DNA from: Tyto alba
Lineage: Eukaryota > Chordata > Aves > Strigiformes > Tytonidae
Direction of reading: 5' to 3'
Length of the DNA: 64,000 nt
Assembly (NCBI RefSeq): GCF_018691265.1
Contig: NW_024881321.1
Span: 21,860,198 to 21,924,197, forward strand
Each line of letters starts with the position of its first letter. The stretch's first letter is position 1. Made by a program: the position numbers and the translations under genes. The notes below the pieces were generated by a model. It made no database searches and was not told where the DNA came from. It worked only from the letters and a program-made list of their open reading frames with translations. Of this stretch, positions 24,991 to 37,888 are shown in pieces.

Positions 24991-27052
24991 TAATGCCTTT
25001 GTCTTCTTACTAAAAAAATCTCATAAACAACTAATCAAAGTCTCAAATTATTGAGAAATGGAGTTGATACACTGAAATGGGATGATATGGGCAGAAAGAT
25101 GCCTGATACATTTTTTTCTGGTAAAGCAGCTGGAATATATTTATTTGAAACTGTCAGATGATTATCTGAGAACTTTCTGTGCTCTCTGCTCTTATATGTT
25201 CTGATCAAACTGTAAAAATACACCCATATTATTAAAAATAATAATAATAAAGAATAAAAACTAGACCCATGTGGCTAGGCTGAGTACTGGATCCCATTCT
25301 TCCATTCTGTTTTCATTCACTTTTAGCATTCTTCCTGTCATGGTTTTGGTTCACACCAGTCAGTGATCTCTTAGACTGCCTAGGCACAGCTCACGGAGTC
25401 AGAGGCATCTAAGACCCTCCTATTGGGTAGTATGGTTGAGTCCATACATTTGGTCCATTTCGCCTCACTCAATCTTGTAACATTATTTCAGGATGTTTTC
25501 TTTTCAAAATCTCTTGCATATTGTGTAATTCATGGAGATCATGCCCTACATAGCTCAATCTCACCCCCTATAAACATCATTTGATTGGTTGCAACACAGT
25601 CCTAACTTTTCAATACTTTGAAGTGAAAAAGGTAAAGACTCTGCAAGGGTCACTTGGGTACCAGATGGGGCTTAGGTGCTGTCCATGGCCACCTGCTGTA
25701 CAGGGTTAAAGTAGTCAGTGTTTACTCTTCCTCAGGACCAGACTACAGGGTCTATTATTTCTCTTTAATAGGAATAGCTGAGCAGTTTTCATGGAGCTCA
25801 ACAAAACCTCACTGATGCTTTTTCTCCAGCCAAAAAATCATTTTGATAGCATGTTCACCATCTTCTTACTACTAAGCAAGCTGCAAAGTGTGGGTGGGAA
25901 GGAGAAAAGGGACAAACTCAAATGCAAGGGTCCAAGAAGCAGAAAGATGATGACAGTGTTAAAATAGGAGTAAAAGGAGTAGAAAGGCATAAAGAGCAGA
26001 ACAGAAAAGTGAACCACAGAGGAGGTCTGCTTGAGCTGCTCTTTGAACAGATAAAATGTTATGAACAGCTAAATATGCTGAAATTTGGACTGTAGGCATA
26101 TCAAGTGAGACCATCCAGAGTTAACAGACATTTGAATATTCTGGTATTAAGATTTTTGTACGTCATATGGGTAAATAGGATTATCTTTCCTCAAAGTGAT
26201 GTTGTGTATGCAAAATAATATTTGTGACCTACTTGGATATCACAGTGATGTGTATACCACAAAAATGCCCCAGAGGAATTTAATAACTCTGAATTAAGTA
26301 TACAGTTAAAATGGTGGCCTGTACATAAGATATGGATGATGTACTGAATGTTGAAGTTGAAAAATAATTGGCTAGATAGAGAGTTATTTGGTTCATATAC
26401 TCTAATATTTGTCCTCTGGCCAGAATTCTCAAGATAACAAGAACAATCAAATGGTTACATAATTACAGTCTGAGTCATAACATATATGTCAGTCAGCTGA
26501 AACTGAAGTTGTACACGAAATTCTAATCTGATATTGCTTGGCTTTTGAGTTTTTGGTTTTATACTGTTGTTAGACATCTGTTTTCCGTCCCTTTCTCCTA
26601 TCTACACACAGTAAAATCTTAAGTTTCTAATTTATATGTATATTTTTTATATGTGAGATGTACTTGTTCACCTGACAAGATCTGGGAGTGGATATGACTG
26701 ACATTAGCTGATCACATTACTATGCAATACCCTCCCCTGTGGAGCAGAGGGCACAAGCCTTTTTTAGTTCACCTGATAGCATAGGTGCTCAGAAATTGCA
26801 CACAAGACATTTCTACTCTCTACAACCCTAAGTGGAAGGGATACATAACGGTTTATGTACTGCTAATAACCATATAGACTGGAGATTTTGCAGCCATTTA
26901 AATAATGACTCTTTTTTAAATGTTATTAAAGGAAGAAACATACTTATTTTGGGTTCAATTCCAGTGAGTAAAGTTTGTGCTAAACAGTATCGTATCCTTA
27001 CTATCAGTATGCCTATTTGCATGGCTAATACCTACTTTTTGGGTGTCTAAAT

Positions 27053-27073
27053 AAAAAAAAAAAAAAAAAAAAA
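27053..27073 (+). repeat. Poly(A) run, 21 bases
   Basis: It follows 'gtctaaat' directly, so an AATAAA lies at its edge. No retrocopy body is recognisable upstream, and I treat it as a homopolymer. Confidence 0.8.
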
Positions 27074-28263
27074 TCCAAACTAAAAAACAGTTCAGTGAAA
27101 AAGATATCTGTAAGAGTGTACAGGAATAAAAAGAAATACAAATTCATAGGTAAGCCCATGAGAGCAAAGGCTGCATTTTTTTGTGTTTGCTCAGCATGAA
27201 ATACAATAGAGCCACAAGAGCCACAATCCTTGTGGTCTTGGGAAAAAACCTCAACATTATTACTACAAAACTGTTGGCATTTGATTAGATTCTCAGTTTT
27301 TATTGCAGTTCCTGTTCAAATTATAAGAATGACCAGAACTCAAAGAGAAAAAGAAAATAATGCTTGATTTCACTGGTTTCCAGTCACAGACTCTTAAATT
27401 ATCTTTGCCTCCATAGGATAATGAATTCTACAACTTCACAATTACTTCGAGATTTGTGAGTGAATTGTGAGGTTTTAGAGTTTTGCGCTGCCTTCATATT
27501 CTATTTACTATTTAGAGGATTGGTGAGGCATCAGTTAACCAATTATCCCAGCCATTTGTCAAAATAATCTTTAAAGTTATAGTGACTCGCATTGCAGACA
27601 GACAAGTTATAATGAAAGAAGCTGATTATGGTTTCTCAGTATCCATCATGACATAGCACTGCGTTGAACAGTCAGTGAAAATGATGTGTTAGGGGATTTT
27701 CAGCTAGGAAAGCGGGGGAGGGTGTAACAGACTGTTCATGAAAGAAGTGCTTTGTCCAGCATGCTAAAAATGAGCTACTTGTTGGTGTGCAGAGCTGGCG
27801 CAAGTCCAGAGTCTTCAGACCTCACATTTTCTTAGCTTTTCTTTGTCTCAGACACTGAACAGTATTTCTAACTAGTATAAAGATATCTGATATTCTTCTT
27901 GGATCAAAAAGAACAATAAGGAAAATACTATTAAGGGAGAATAGCATTTTGTAATTCATTGACAGAGATCAGGAGGGGTCTCTTAATCTCAGTTGATTAG
28001 AGGTACTAAATCAGAATCAACACATTTTTGTCCTCATTTTAGGGAATAGTCTTATATTGAAATGATAATTTGTAGTTAATACCACTTCATCATTCCTTAT
28101 GACTGTCTTTTTTTTAGAGTTACAAATACATACATCACTTAAATAAACATTTGTTATTGTACCTATTTTAATTTTGAGTGGATTGGATTTTGGTTTTTTT
28201 CCCCTTTCCTTTGGTGTTAGGTTCAGAAGCACTTAAAGTTCCAAAAACTTTATATTGTCCTTC

Positions 28264-28270
28264 TTTTCTT

Positions 28271-28302
<32 letters not shown>

Positions 28303-28303
28303 T
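28264..28303 (+). repeat. T-rich tract
   Basis: Two long T runs separated by a single C, about 40 bases in total. Confidence 0.85.
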
Positions 28304-28828
28304 AATGCATTACTGGAAAAGGGATTTTCCTATAATTATTTGTGAATGCAGGTGGAGGGGAAACAGATTTGTAAACTAAATAAAGTGGTGAAGATTAGGA
28401 AAAAAAAAAAAAACAAACAAATACCAACAACTTATTGTCTCAATTCAAAAGTTGAAAAGTTTGTGAAAACCCCAAATTGGTTTTTGTTGATTAAAGTGTT
28501 CTGTTCCTGGACCTACTATATCCTTTTTTTTCTTTTTTTTAAATAATTTTCAATGGAAAAACTAATCAAATCTGACCTTTCCTTATTAAAAAGCTTTGAT
28601 TTTGATAGAAAAGTGTTGTCTTCTTTTCATCATTATTATTAACACATTTTCCAAGAGTCTAAAATATCTCCTTTTCATTTTCAGAAAAAATCATTCAAAT
28701 AATTATAAACATGAACATACATATTTTTGAAAAATCACCAAGCAGGTATGTACTCAATGAAAAATGTGTTAACAATTTGACTTTGCTTCTGCCCTATTTC
28801 TGTAAGTTTCTTCTTTGCCCTCAACAAG

Positions 28829-28939
28829 GAAACAAACAAACAAACAAACAAATCAACAAAACAAACAAAAAAACCCAAACTAAAACAACAACAACAACAA
28901 AAACAGAGGAAAAAAAAAAAAAAAGAAATAAGCAAAAAA
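28829..28939 (+). repeat. (AAAC)n / (AAC)n A-rich tract
   Basis: AAAC units, then a 'caaaaaaacccaaac' core, then AAC units, then a 16-A run. It shares the exact 20-mer 'acaaacaaaaaaacccaaac' with the tract at 53001-53020. The reverse frames give the C/F/L/V-rich peptides that look like membrane proteins and are not real. Confidence 0.9.
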
Positions 28940-30316
28940 AAATGCTTTGAACTTTCAAAAGAAGAATGGAGAAAAGATAACAAAAACCTCTGTTAGACTC
29001 CATAAGGTATATCTGGAAATACATTATAAGACTAAATTCCCGTAGAAACTGAAAGCTTTCCCACAATTATTTCAGACATTGGAAATAAACACAGTGCATT
29101 AATGGATATATTTCTAAGAGTTAATGCTGGTCTAAATTCCTCTGTCTTTCGAACCAGTGGAGATTTCATGGTTAGGTCAGTATACAGTTCTCAGTGCAAT
29201 CTCTACGTAATTGGGACTCTTAGATGTGTCTGCAATCTTCTTAGCCAACCAATTTTACATAACATGAAGTGTATTGCACCTTTTGGAATTTAAAATTCTT
29301 TAGCTATACCAAAGACACAAATGATTTTTTTTAACCTATTCAGTATTTCTTAAAATATAGATTGTCATATCAGAAGACACCAAATGATATTTGAAATCCA
29401 GTATAAAAAACTCCACCAGATACCTATAATCTTATCTGCTAAAGTGTGAACTGGAAAAACTCACTTAAATAAACTCTTAAAGTTTAGATGCTGTTACATT
29501 TTGACAGACATTGTATAGTCACACATTTCAAATAAATTATGTCTAGGTGAGGTCAAACATTGAAGTATGTATATTTCCTTATATATATGTATTTCCTTTT
29601 ATGATAAGGTCATCCATCTAGATGACTAACAGTCAACTTTTTTTACTTCTTTAGCTTTTTATTCCAAAGACCGATGTACTATTTCAAGAGGATTAACATG
29701 AGTAGCAACTCAACCTTTAAAGTTGTTCTTTTTTTTTGATTCAAAATTATAGAAGCCAGAGCTTTATTCAGAGCTCTTTGACATAACTTCTCATTGATAT
29801 CACTAGGAATATAAAATCTCCATCATGTGATCTTTGTCTGGTCATATTGTTGAACAGCCACAATATATGAGAGCTGAAAAATCCATGTTATTTTCCTTAT
29901 TTTATTTTACACTAAGCAAAACTTTATTGATATCTAATTAGTTTGTCTCGAGTAGTCTAAAAATATTTTTTAGATTTTGAGCTCTGTAACAAATAACCTG
30001 AAAATTATAATTTGGCCTAGATATTTATTACCAGGTAGGTATGCCTGTAAAAATGTAAAGCAATAGTTATCTACACATAATAACCATTTAAAAGATTTTT
30101 TTTTTCCCTTTGGAACCAATGCATTTCATTAGCAAACTTGTGAACAGTAACACAAACATGAAGGACATCACAGACAGATTTCAGAGCCCTGCTGCTGGGT
30201 AGAATAAACTAAAGAAGGATGAACTAAACCTATGTATTAAAGTAGCACAATAAAAGACCCTATATTTTTACTTTACAAAAGTGCAAACCAAATGCAGTGA
30301 GTGACATGACAGTAGA

Positions 30317-30317
<1 letters not shown>

Positions 30318-30392
<75 letters not shown>
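30318..30392 (+). repeat. Perfect (ACT)25 trinucleotide microsatellite
   Basis: Exactly 25 uninterrupted ACT units (75 bases), counted in the sequence. The flanks are unique. A pure array of this length is expected to vary between individuals. Confidence 0.97.
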
Positions 30393-30393
<1 letters not shown>

Positions 30394-31694
30394 AATCCAG
30401 ATATTTTTAAAATGTACTATTAAAAAAAAAATAAACCACAAATATTTTGTTGAACTTTACATGACAAATAAAAAAAAAAAAATGTTGATGTCTCAGAGGT
30501 TTTCTTGTTTATGTGGTCTTGTTTCCTGGGTTTTCTGTTTGTTTTCTTTTGTTTTTTACATATTTTACTGAAGTTGCAGGGATTAATATGATTCTAAGAA
30601 TTAATTAGTTGGTTTATTTCATTAGTAATATTTCTTATAATAGTTAAAGCATTGAGATAATTTATTATTTTTCAAGAAGCAATGTCACAGTTTAAAACAT
30701 TGAAGTTCAGGTTAAAAGTCATCACACTGAGTAAAACTGTCTAAATTTCACAGTAATCCCCTTTGCACTGACTCTGGTAAGCAGAGGATAGGTCTATGTG
30801 ATAGAATGCATTGTCTAGGCTTTTGGGGGTTTTTTCATCAGTGATACAGGATAGACAATAAATCCACAAGAGCATGTACTAAGAGGCTCACAATGTGGTG
30901 TTTGGTTGTTAGTATGCACAACAGAATATCAGAACATTTGTTGAAAAAAGGTTCTGTCCATGTGTGTTCTTTTAAAAAACTGTTTTTCTGCACTGTGAAA
31001 AAAAACTCCAAAAAACCAACAAAACCAAAAAAACCTCAAACACAAAAGCCTGAAAGTTTAATTAATGACAAAGATAATGTGTATAGAAGAATAAGATTTC
31101 TTTACTAAAAATCTTAACTATTGTATTTTTTTCTCTGTTGTATGTCTTTTAACTTTTACAAGATTTGTGAGATGAGGACTTCATAAAAAAAGACAGACAA
31201 ACAACCCACAAAATTAAAGTTGTTATTTGAAAGTTAATTGTTTTGAATAGTAATTTTTGCATGGGTCAGAACTGTATGTAGTTCAGCTAATTGCTATAAC
31301 CTACCAGGGACCTAGGGGATGTGAACATCTCTATCTTAACGAGAAAAGCATTCACTTTCAAAGGAAGAGGTGGAAACAGAGATTACCAAACCATCAGAAT
31401 GCAAATTAATGAAACATCTAGATGGTTATGAATAAATCAGAAGTCTGCTGTGGACTGAAATTACAGTGTGCACAATCTCCTTGCTTATACCTTAATGGTT
31501 ATGGTCATCCTTCACCAAACAGCAGGAAAAGCTAAAACAAGAAAAAATTAAGAATTAATTTGTGATTGAAAGTCTTCTCTTTCTGGGAGGAAAAAAAGGA
31601 TCATTTGATTAGAGGAAAATATGGAAAAGGAATAAATTTATTTTGGCTTCAGTAAAGATGAATCAGGAACTGATTTGATATTCTAAAGCAAAAT

Positions 31695-31746
31695 AAAAAA
31701 AAAAAAAAAAAAAAAAAAAGAAAGAAACAAACAAACAAAACAAAAC
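31695..31746 (+). repeat. Poly(A) run followed by (AAAC)n
   Basis: A run of about 25 A followed by GAAA and CAAA units. No body of a retrocopy is evident upstream. Confidence 0.88.
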
Positions 31747-33341
31747 CAAAGGGTTTCTAAGTTTAATTATGAAATTGCCTATTCTCAATACTCTTACATT
31801 TGTATCCAGAGGAAGTGGGTGTCTGTAGAAATAGATTTCTACAGGTTCCTAGTGACCAAAAATAGTTAGAATGAGTAGTAAGGTTATCTCCTCAAAAAAA
31901 CTCTAACAGATAACACTGGTCATAAGTGTTGCAGTCTATAACTGCATAGAAACCTTAAGGCAAAAGTAGTCTTATCAAATAGACATTGGGCTGATTTTGT
32001 TCTGTTGTTGTCAATAATTTGAACTCTGAGTATGGTATACTGCCACATCTCTTATATTGCAATACTTTATTTCCATATCTGTAAAGCGAAATTAGGACAT
32101 GTCTATTTCTGAATTAGAAAGAAGAAAAAAAGAAAAAAAAAAAAAAGGTATGTTTTTCATTTAGTGATGCTTGAACTGTCTAAGCTGATTAATGAGTGAA
32201 ATGGTAGGTATACTTGAATCATTAGAAGTAGTTTGACATCTGTGTAAAACTCTGATGAAAGAGGGAAGGGGATACAAGATGAACAACAAAAAAGATGACC
32301 CAAGATTAGATGACCTCTTAAAATTTTGTTTTCAGAGTACAGTCTGCTTAATGAATAACACATTAACTGACATGCTTATACATGTGCATATTTAAAAGTC
32401 ACAACTGATATATGGTGTCCTACTGGGCATCTTAGCATCTTAAAAATTAGGCAGATTACCTTTTCTTTCCAGTTAAAACAGACACTTCACTTCATCCACA
32501 GTGAAAACTCCAATTAAACCCTTACCAAATTAGTTTTATTACAGTGACATATCATACTGACACAATCTGGTCAGAATATCTGATTCAATTTAATCTCTAT
32601 AATCCAAACATTTAAATAAATATATTGAAGTATTTTTCACATCTGTAGCACAGTGGAATAGAAAAGGCACATCCTGAGAGGAGAGAAGGTAGGAAATACC
32701 TAATATGAACAGAAATAATGTGTCCTCTTTGTAGGACAATCTAGTCTACTCCTGAATCCCATTCAGATTACTGTTGTGCTATATGTACAGGATTTTTATG
32801 ACTTCAGAATCACGATCCTCAAGATTTCTTCTCCCTCAGTCATTCTGTTCTCTCCCCCTCAGCACTGCAGTTTTTCTTAAAAGAGCAGATCTAACTAAGG
32901 AATCAAAATTTAGTGGTCAGATTTACAGAATTCATTATGCAGGAGCTCTCTTTGAAAAACTTGGCCACTCCAATTAAGTGTCTAACCAGAAACTACTGAG
33001 CACTCTTTGGAAAATATGTCCCATTGTTTCTAGAGGATAGCTTCTCAGGCTGAAAATATGCATTTTTTAGGATTGGGTACAATTCATCTACATTTTCCTG
33101 CTTTCTGTTTAGAGGCAGCAGATAGAGTGCTGATGGCGCAGCATTATACTTAATATCCCACTTTCATGCTGGGAACAAAGAGGTAGATGACATTAGAATT
33201 CTCAAAATTTGTAAATTGTAATACATATTAATGCATTCCAGTTAGTTAGACTGCAAGGATTGAATGTATATATTTTTTTCCAGAGAAAAGCCTGGATTTT
33301 TCCAATTACATATATAAAAATATTTTTAAATATATACCTCT

Positions 33342-33360
33342 ACACACACACACACACACA
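33342..33360 (+). repeat. (CA)n microsatellite
   Basis: About nine CA units next to TA-rich sequence. Confidence 0.9.
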
Positions 33361-36300
33361 TTTTAAAAATCTTTTAAATTAAATAACCAGAAGGTTAACA
33401 GAAAAATCACTATAAAATAATGCAGTCTCGCCAATGGAAAGAAAACATACATATTCAGATATCTATTTCAAAGTTCTTATTTACATAGGTCATCCAACCA
33501 ATCCTGCCTATTCCATATTACTGAAATTCAAAGACAGAAAGCAATGTTAGAGTTAGGGTAAAAAAAATCATGGTTTACTGAATTATGCGCCATATGATGT
33601 GTAGGTGTGTCTATAGAGCTGACTAAGAGATACAGAATAAAAAAAAAATCATCAATTTACCCTCTTTAAAATGAGAAGAAAAAAAAAAAGATATTCATCA
33701 TAGTCTAATTCTTTTGTAATGAGTAATTTATTGTCTTAAAGTATCCAACTTACTATTAGACTTCTCTCTTATTAACAAAACCTTATACCTTGTTGTGACT
33801 CCTGCAATCACAGACACCACCTTCTCGTTTTCTGCTTTATTTTAGATAATTCACATTACCATTTTTAAAGGTAGTTTCCTACTTTATTCTCTGTCAATAA
33901 AGAGTTTTGAGAAATCCTAACATCTCTAAATAGATATGCTAAGATATAAAAATGGTAAAATGTGCAAGGACTTCATTACCCTATAACAGGTTTGCTCATA
34001 TACATCACCTGCTTCTCTGTGCACTAGCAACCTGCCTAGAGTCAGTGAAAATACTCTCTGTCTTTGAGTTAGACCATAAGAAAATAAATTAACTATACTG
34101 CACAGAATAAAAAAAAAGAATCCTCCTTGATATAAGAGCCTGTCTGAGATCTAGTTAACAAAAAAATCAAAGGTGTACACATTCATCTGTTTAATTTGTA
34201 CAACATACTTCCACCTGTCTTAATGAAGTCCAAAGTTCAGACTCAGAAGTAAGAAGGCAATTGCCAGAATTTTTCTGCAAAAAGTGAATACTTAGCTTCA
34301 TATAATAAGGTACAAAGTCTGCCTCAGGACAAACTATACTTACTGTTCTAATGATACCATTCTTAGAGCCTGAGGAAAAGAAATCCTTCATTTTTCTTCC
34401 AATACATCTGAAGATTTTGAATCTGAGAAAAGAGTAGAGAACTCTCCTTTTGGAGTTTGATGGTAAAAATAAATTTCAACACCTAACAGAAGAAATTACT
34501 GGCACAGATATTAGTCACTTAGTGCGCTGAGCTTTCTCTGAAGTCTTTGTAAGCAGTTGCTAATGTCAGATAATGTATTTTATTCTTTTATTTGTGTTTA
34601 ATCTCTGGTATAAATAAACTTCATCTAGTGCATTTGTCTTGTTTAACAATTCATCTCAAAAATTCTTAGGATTTTTCTTTTCCATAGCAATGGACTTGGA
34701 ATTTAAAAATATAACAAAGCTTTCTCTTGCTTTGTATTAATGCTCCAACATCACTAATGATTTTCAGATATTTTCTTTTCACCCTGCTTTAACAGACATG
34801 CCTGTTTGTAACATCATCTTCATTCTTCCACAAATTTCCTTTTCTTGTAATGGAAGCATGTTACTGAATGTATCTTAAAGTTACTTCTGGTCATCTGTTA
34901 GCTTAGAAAATAAACTTTAGTCCAAATTAAGAAGGACATGAGGTCTTGGAGCATAATTCAGTTATGATCCAGATGTCTAAGTCCAAGAAAAATTCAGACT
35001 CTGGCAAACCTATTTTAAGTCACTGCAGTAGAATTCATACTGTCTAACTTTATGTGCCTTTAAATGTCTTTACTTGGTCAGGTGAATCCTACTACTATTG
35101 CTTCTGCCTCTTTAATTCCTATGTTGTATAAAATAATAATAAATTAACCCAATTTTCCTCCTCTCCTCTCATGACATCACAGTTGGACTTCCTATTTCCA
35201 ATTGCAAGTACATATCCTAAGTAAAATTTACACATGGCATCAAGTAAGCCTTTAATTGTGAATTTGTTGTTCTTCTGGACAAGTGGTTCTTATAAAACAG
35301 TCATTTACTATTCATATTTTAAAAGCAGACAATGAAGATAATCTAGATACTCTACATAAAGCTGTAAACACACAACACATGCATGAAAGGTCAAAAGAAA
35401 TATTTCCTTCAAGCTTATCTAAATTTTACATCCCAGCTTTTTCTCGGTGCAATATCTTCTTTCATTTCAAAAATTATAAATCTCTGGCTGTTTCTACCCC
35501 TTATTTATATTTTTTTGATTCACTGGTCTACTTGGTGTCTTAGTTGATATTTTTCTCTACCTAAGAAAATTAGTCTTTGCCTGAATTTCCTCCTTTTGAC
35601 TGTTTCATTTATTTTTTGCTATTTCTTCAGTCTGAGCAGTTTGATATTTCACTATATCAAAACTTCATTACTCTGAATGCCACTATTTAGGTCACTTAAA
35701 GAGAATAAATCCATAATATTCACTATTGTATAGACTACCGAACTATATTATTATCACCTTAAACTATCCTCTGTCCAGAGCAATAATATCCTTGTAAAAA
35801 GGTGAATGAAAGGAACTAAGCATATTATTCTAAATAATGCGTTAAACATAACCAAAACTTTACATATAAGTAATGATTTTTTTAAATTTGTGTTATGTAC
35901 TTTGGCTTATTCATTCTATGTTCCTGTTTACATTTTCAACTACAGCTACAAACTGGATTAATTGTTTCAATAATTTTTTAAGATAACACCTTAATTTTTG
36001 GAGTGAATGGTATGATACATGACTGCTTTATATAATGCATACAATATTTTTTATTATTACTTATCCACTGACATAATTGTTCTGTATTCTGCAGCATTAT
36101 TTGGCATAGTTTTTCCATAGTCCCAAATCTCGATTATTGGTATTGTCCCGAGCCTTATTCTTCCTCTCATTATAGTCATTATTATACATAAACACATGCT
36201 TGGTGTAATTCTATAACCGTTTGCTTTGTACCTTTCAAAATCTGATAATCTATGTATATAAATGAGTGAACCTGAAAATTTGTTTGAAAAAAGAAGACAG

Positions 36301-36660
36301 ATTCTGAATAACTATTCAATCTCTGACAAAAATTATTTTGTTAGATAAACTTGGAAAGAGAAAGAAGTAGATAAAAGGTTATAATCTAGACCTTTCTTAA
36401 TAAAGAAAAAATTACTTAGCTTGCTTATTAAAAGTAGACACAAACACATGCACATTTTCACACAGGCATGCGTGCATGAAGTGAAAAAAAAAAAAAAGAA
36501 AAATCATAGTAAAAGAAATTAATAATCTTCCCAGGTAGCAAATACGTTTTTGTGAAATAATTCACACTTTCCTTGACCAGAGTATATCTTCTTGTTCCTT
36601 TTTATTTTATCATTTCAGTAACTTGTATTTGCTGAGTTTCCAGTGGATTATTATTTTTGA

Positions 36661-36711
36661 GGGAAGGAGGAAGTAATGAAGACAGGCAGGGAGGAAGGGA
36701 AGAAAGAAAAG
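36661..36711 (+). repeat. GGAA-rich purine tract
   Basis: A run of GGGAAGG/GGAAG-type units with a few interruptions, just left of CR1 copy E. Confidence 0.7.
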
Positions 36712-36835
36712 TGATATTTGATCCATTTAATTCAATTTCCTCTCAAACACCCAGAAATAATTTTGAAAATCAGAGATTCTGATGTTACACCAACCACTGT
36801 GAGCATGTATGTATGGCTGTAACAGTCATGATTTC

Positions 36836-37888
36836 TTAGGATCATAGAATACCAGGTTGGAAGGAACCTCAAAGTTCATCTGGTGCATCCAACCTTTCTT
36901 GGCAAAAGCATGTTTTAGGTAAGAAGGTACATCACCCTGTCCAGCTGAATCTTAAAAGTGCCCAATGTTGGGGAAACCACCACTTCCCTGGGGAGATTAT
37001 TCCAGTGGCTGGTGGTTCTCACTGTAAAAAAATTTCCTCTTGTGTCCACTTTGAATCTTTCCAGGAGTAACTTGTACCCATTACCCCTGTCTTTTCCATG
37101 TGACTTCCTGTAAAAAGGGAGTCTCCACCTTCTTTGTAGCCACCCTTTAAATTCTGGAACATGGTGACAAGGTATCCCTTAAGCCTTCTGTTCTCAAGGC
37201 TGAACAAATCCAGTTCTCTCAGCCTTTCCTCGTACAACAGGCTTCCCAGTCCCTTGATCATCTTTGTGGCCCTTCTCGGAACCCTCTCCAGCCTGTCCAC
37301 ATCATTTTTGCATAGGAAGGACCAAAACTGATCACAGTATTCCAGGTGTGGCCTGATGAGAGCTGAGTAGAGTGGGATAATGACTTTATCTCTGCTGGTG
37401 ATGTCCTTGTTGATGCAACCCAGCATACTGTTGACTTTCTTTGCCACAGCACCACACTGTTCTCTCATGTTGATCTTGTCCCCCAGGACCCTCAGGTCCT
37501 TTCCACAGAGCTGCTCCCCCCAGATGGATAGAGCCTAGCCTGTGTTGCACTCCTGGATTATGTTTTCCCACGTGCAAGACCTTACACTTGTCCTTGTTGA
37601 ATTTCATAAGGTTCTTGTTAGCCCACTTCTCTAGCCTATCTAGGTTTTCCTGGAGGGTGGCTCTCCCTTCCAAAGTGTCTGCTTCTCCACTCTGGTATCA
37701 TCTGAAAACTTCATAAGGGTATACCTGATCCTATCATCTAGATCACTTATAAGGATATTAAACAGCGTTGGGCCCAATATCGATCCCTGGGGGACCCCAC
37801 TTGTGACAGGTTGCCAGTTTGAAAAGGAGCTATTTACTACCTCCACCTGGGAACAGCCTGTCAGCCAGTTCCCCATCCACTGCACAGA
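36836..37888 (-). mobile_element. CR1 LINE fragment E, best preserved copy (about 1.05 kb)
   Basis: On the minus strand it runs from the reverse-transcriptase core to the 3' end. The 3' end on the minus strand is 'tattctatgatcctaaga', the CR1 octamer repeat. Landmarks on the + strand include 'tcgatccctgggggaccc', 'ttgttgaatttcataagg', 'ccttgttgatgcaaccca', 'cttttccatgtgacttcc' and 'ggttggaaggaacctcaa'. The element is 5'-truncated at about 37888, inside the RT domain. It carries three long ORF pieces in shifted frames (next entry). The 3' part differs from copy B, and this copy appears younger than copy C from its lower disruption. Confidence 0.96.
37019..37885 (-). pseudogene. CR1 reverse-transcriptase and C-terminal ORF2 remnant
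   Basis: Three overlapping pieces in different frames make up the C-terminal part of a CR1 ORF2 protein. Piece 1 (37640-37885, 81 codons) has '[17 protein letters not shown]' and then 'FSDDTRV', where the RT active-site block FADD reads FSDD. Piece 2 (37386-37673) has '[18 protein letters not shown]' and 'KCKVLHVGK'. Piece 3 (37019-37468, 149 codons) has 'IIPLYSALIRPHLEYC', 'RLERVPRRATKMIKGL' and 'YEERLRELDLFSLENRRL', the usual C-terminal blocks. At least two frameshifts separate the pieces, and the endonuclease domain and start are lost, so it cannot be functional. All blocks are in the order expected for the family. Confidence 0.95.

Larger units (their letters stand above)
24991..36835. 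other. AT-rich non-coding DNA between CR1 copies D and E
   Basis: Almost 12 kb without a supported gene. Open frames are short (under 90 codons) and show no domain I recognise. The interval 25336-25790 has a possible LTR start (see findings). Several A-rich, T-rich and microsatellite tracts are listed separately. I recognise no other repeat family, RNA gene or promoter. Confidence 0.7.

Noticed and set aside
28711..29066. Frames with C/F/L/V-rich, membrane-like peptide
   Set aside because: They translate the AAAC/AAC-rich tract and its complement, so the hydrophobic look is an artefact of low complexity.
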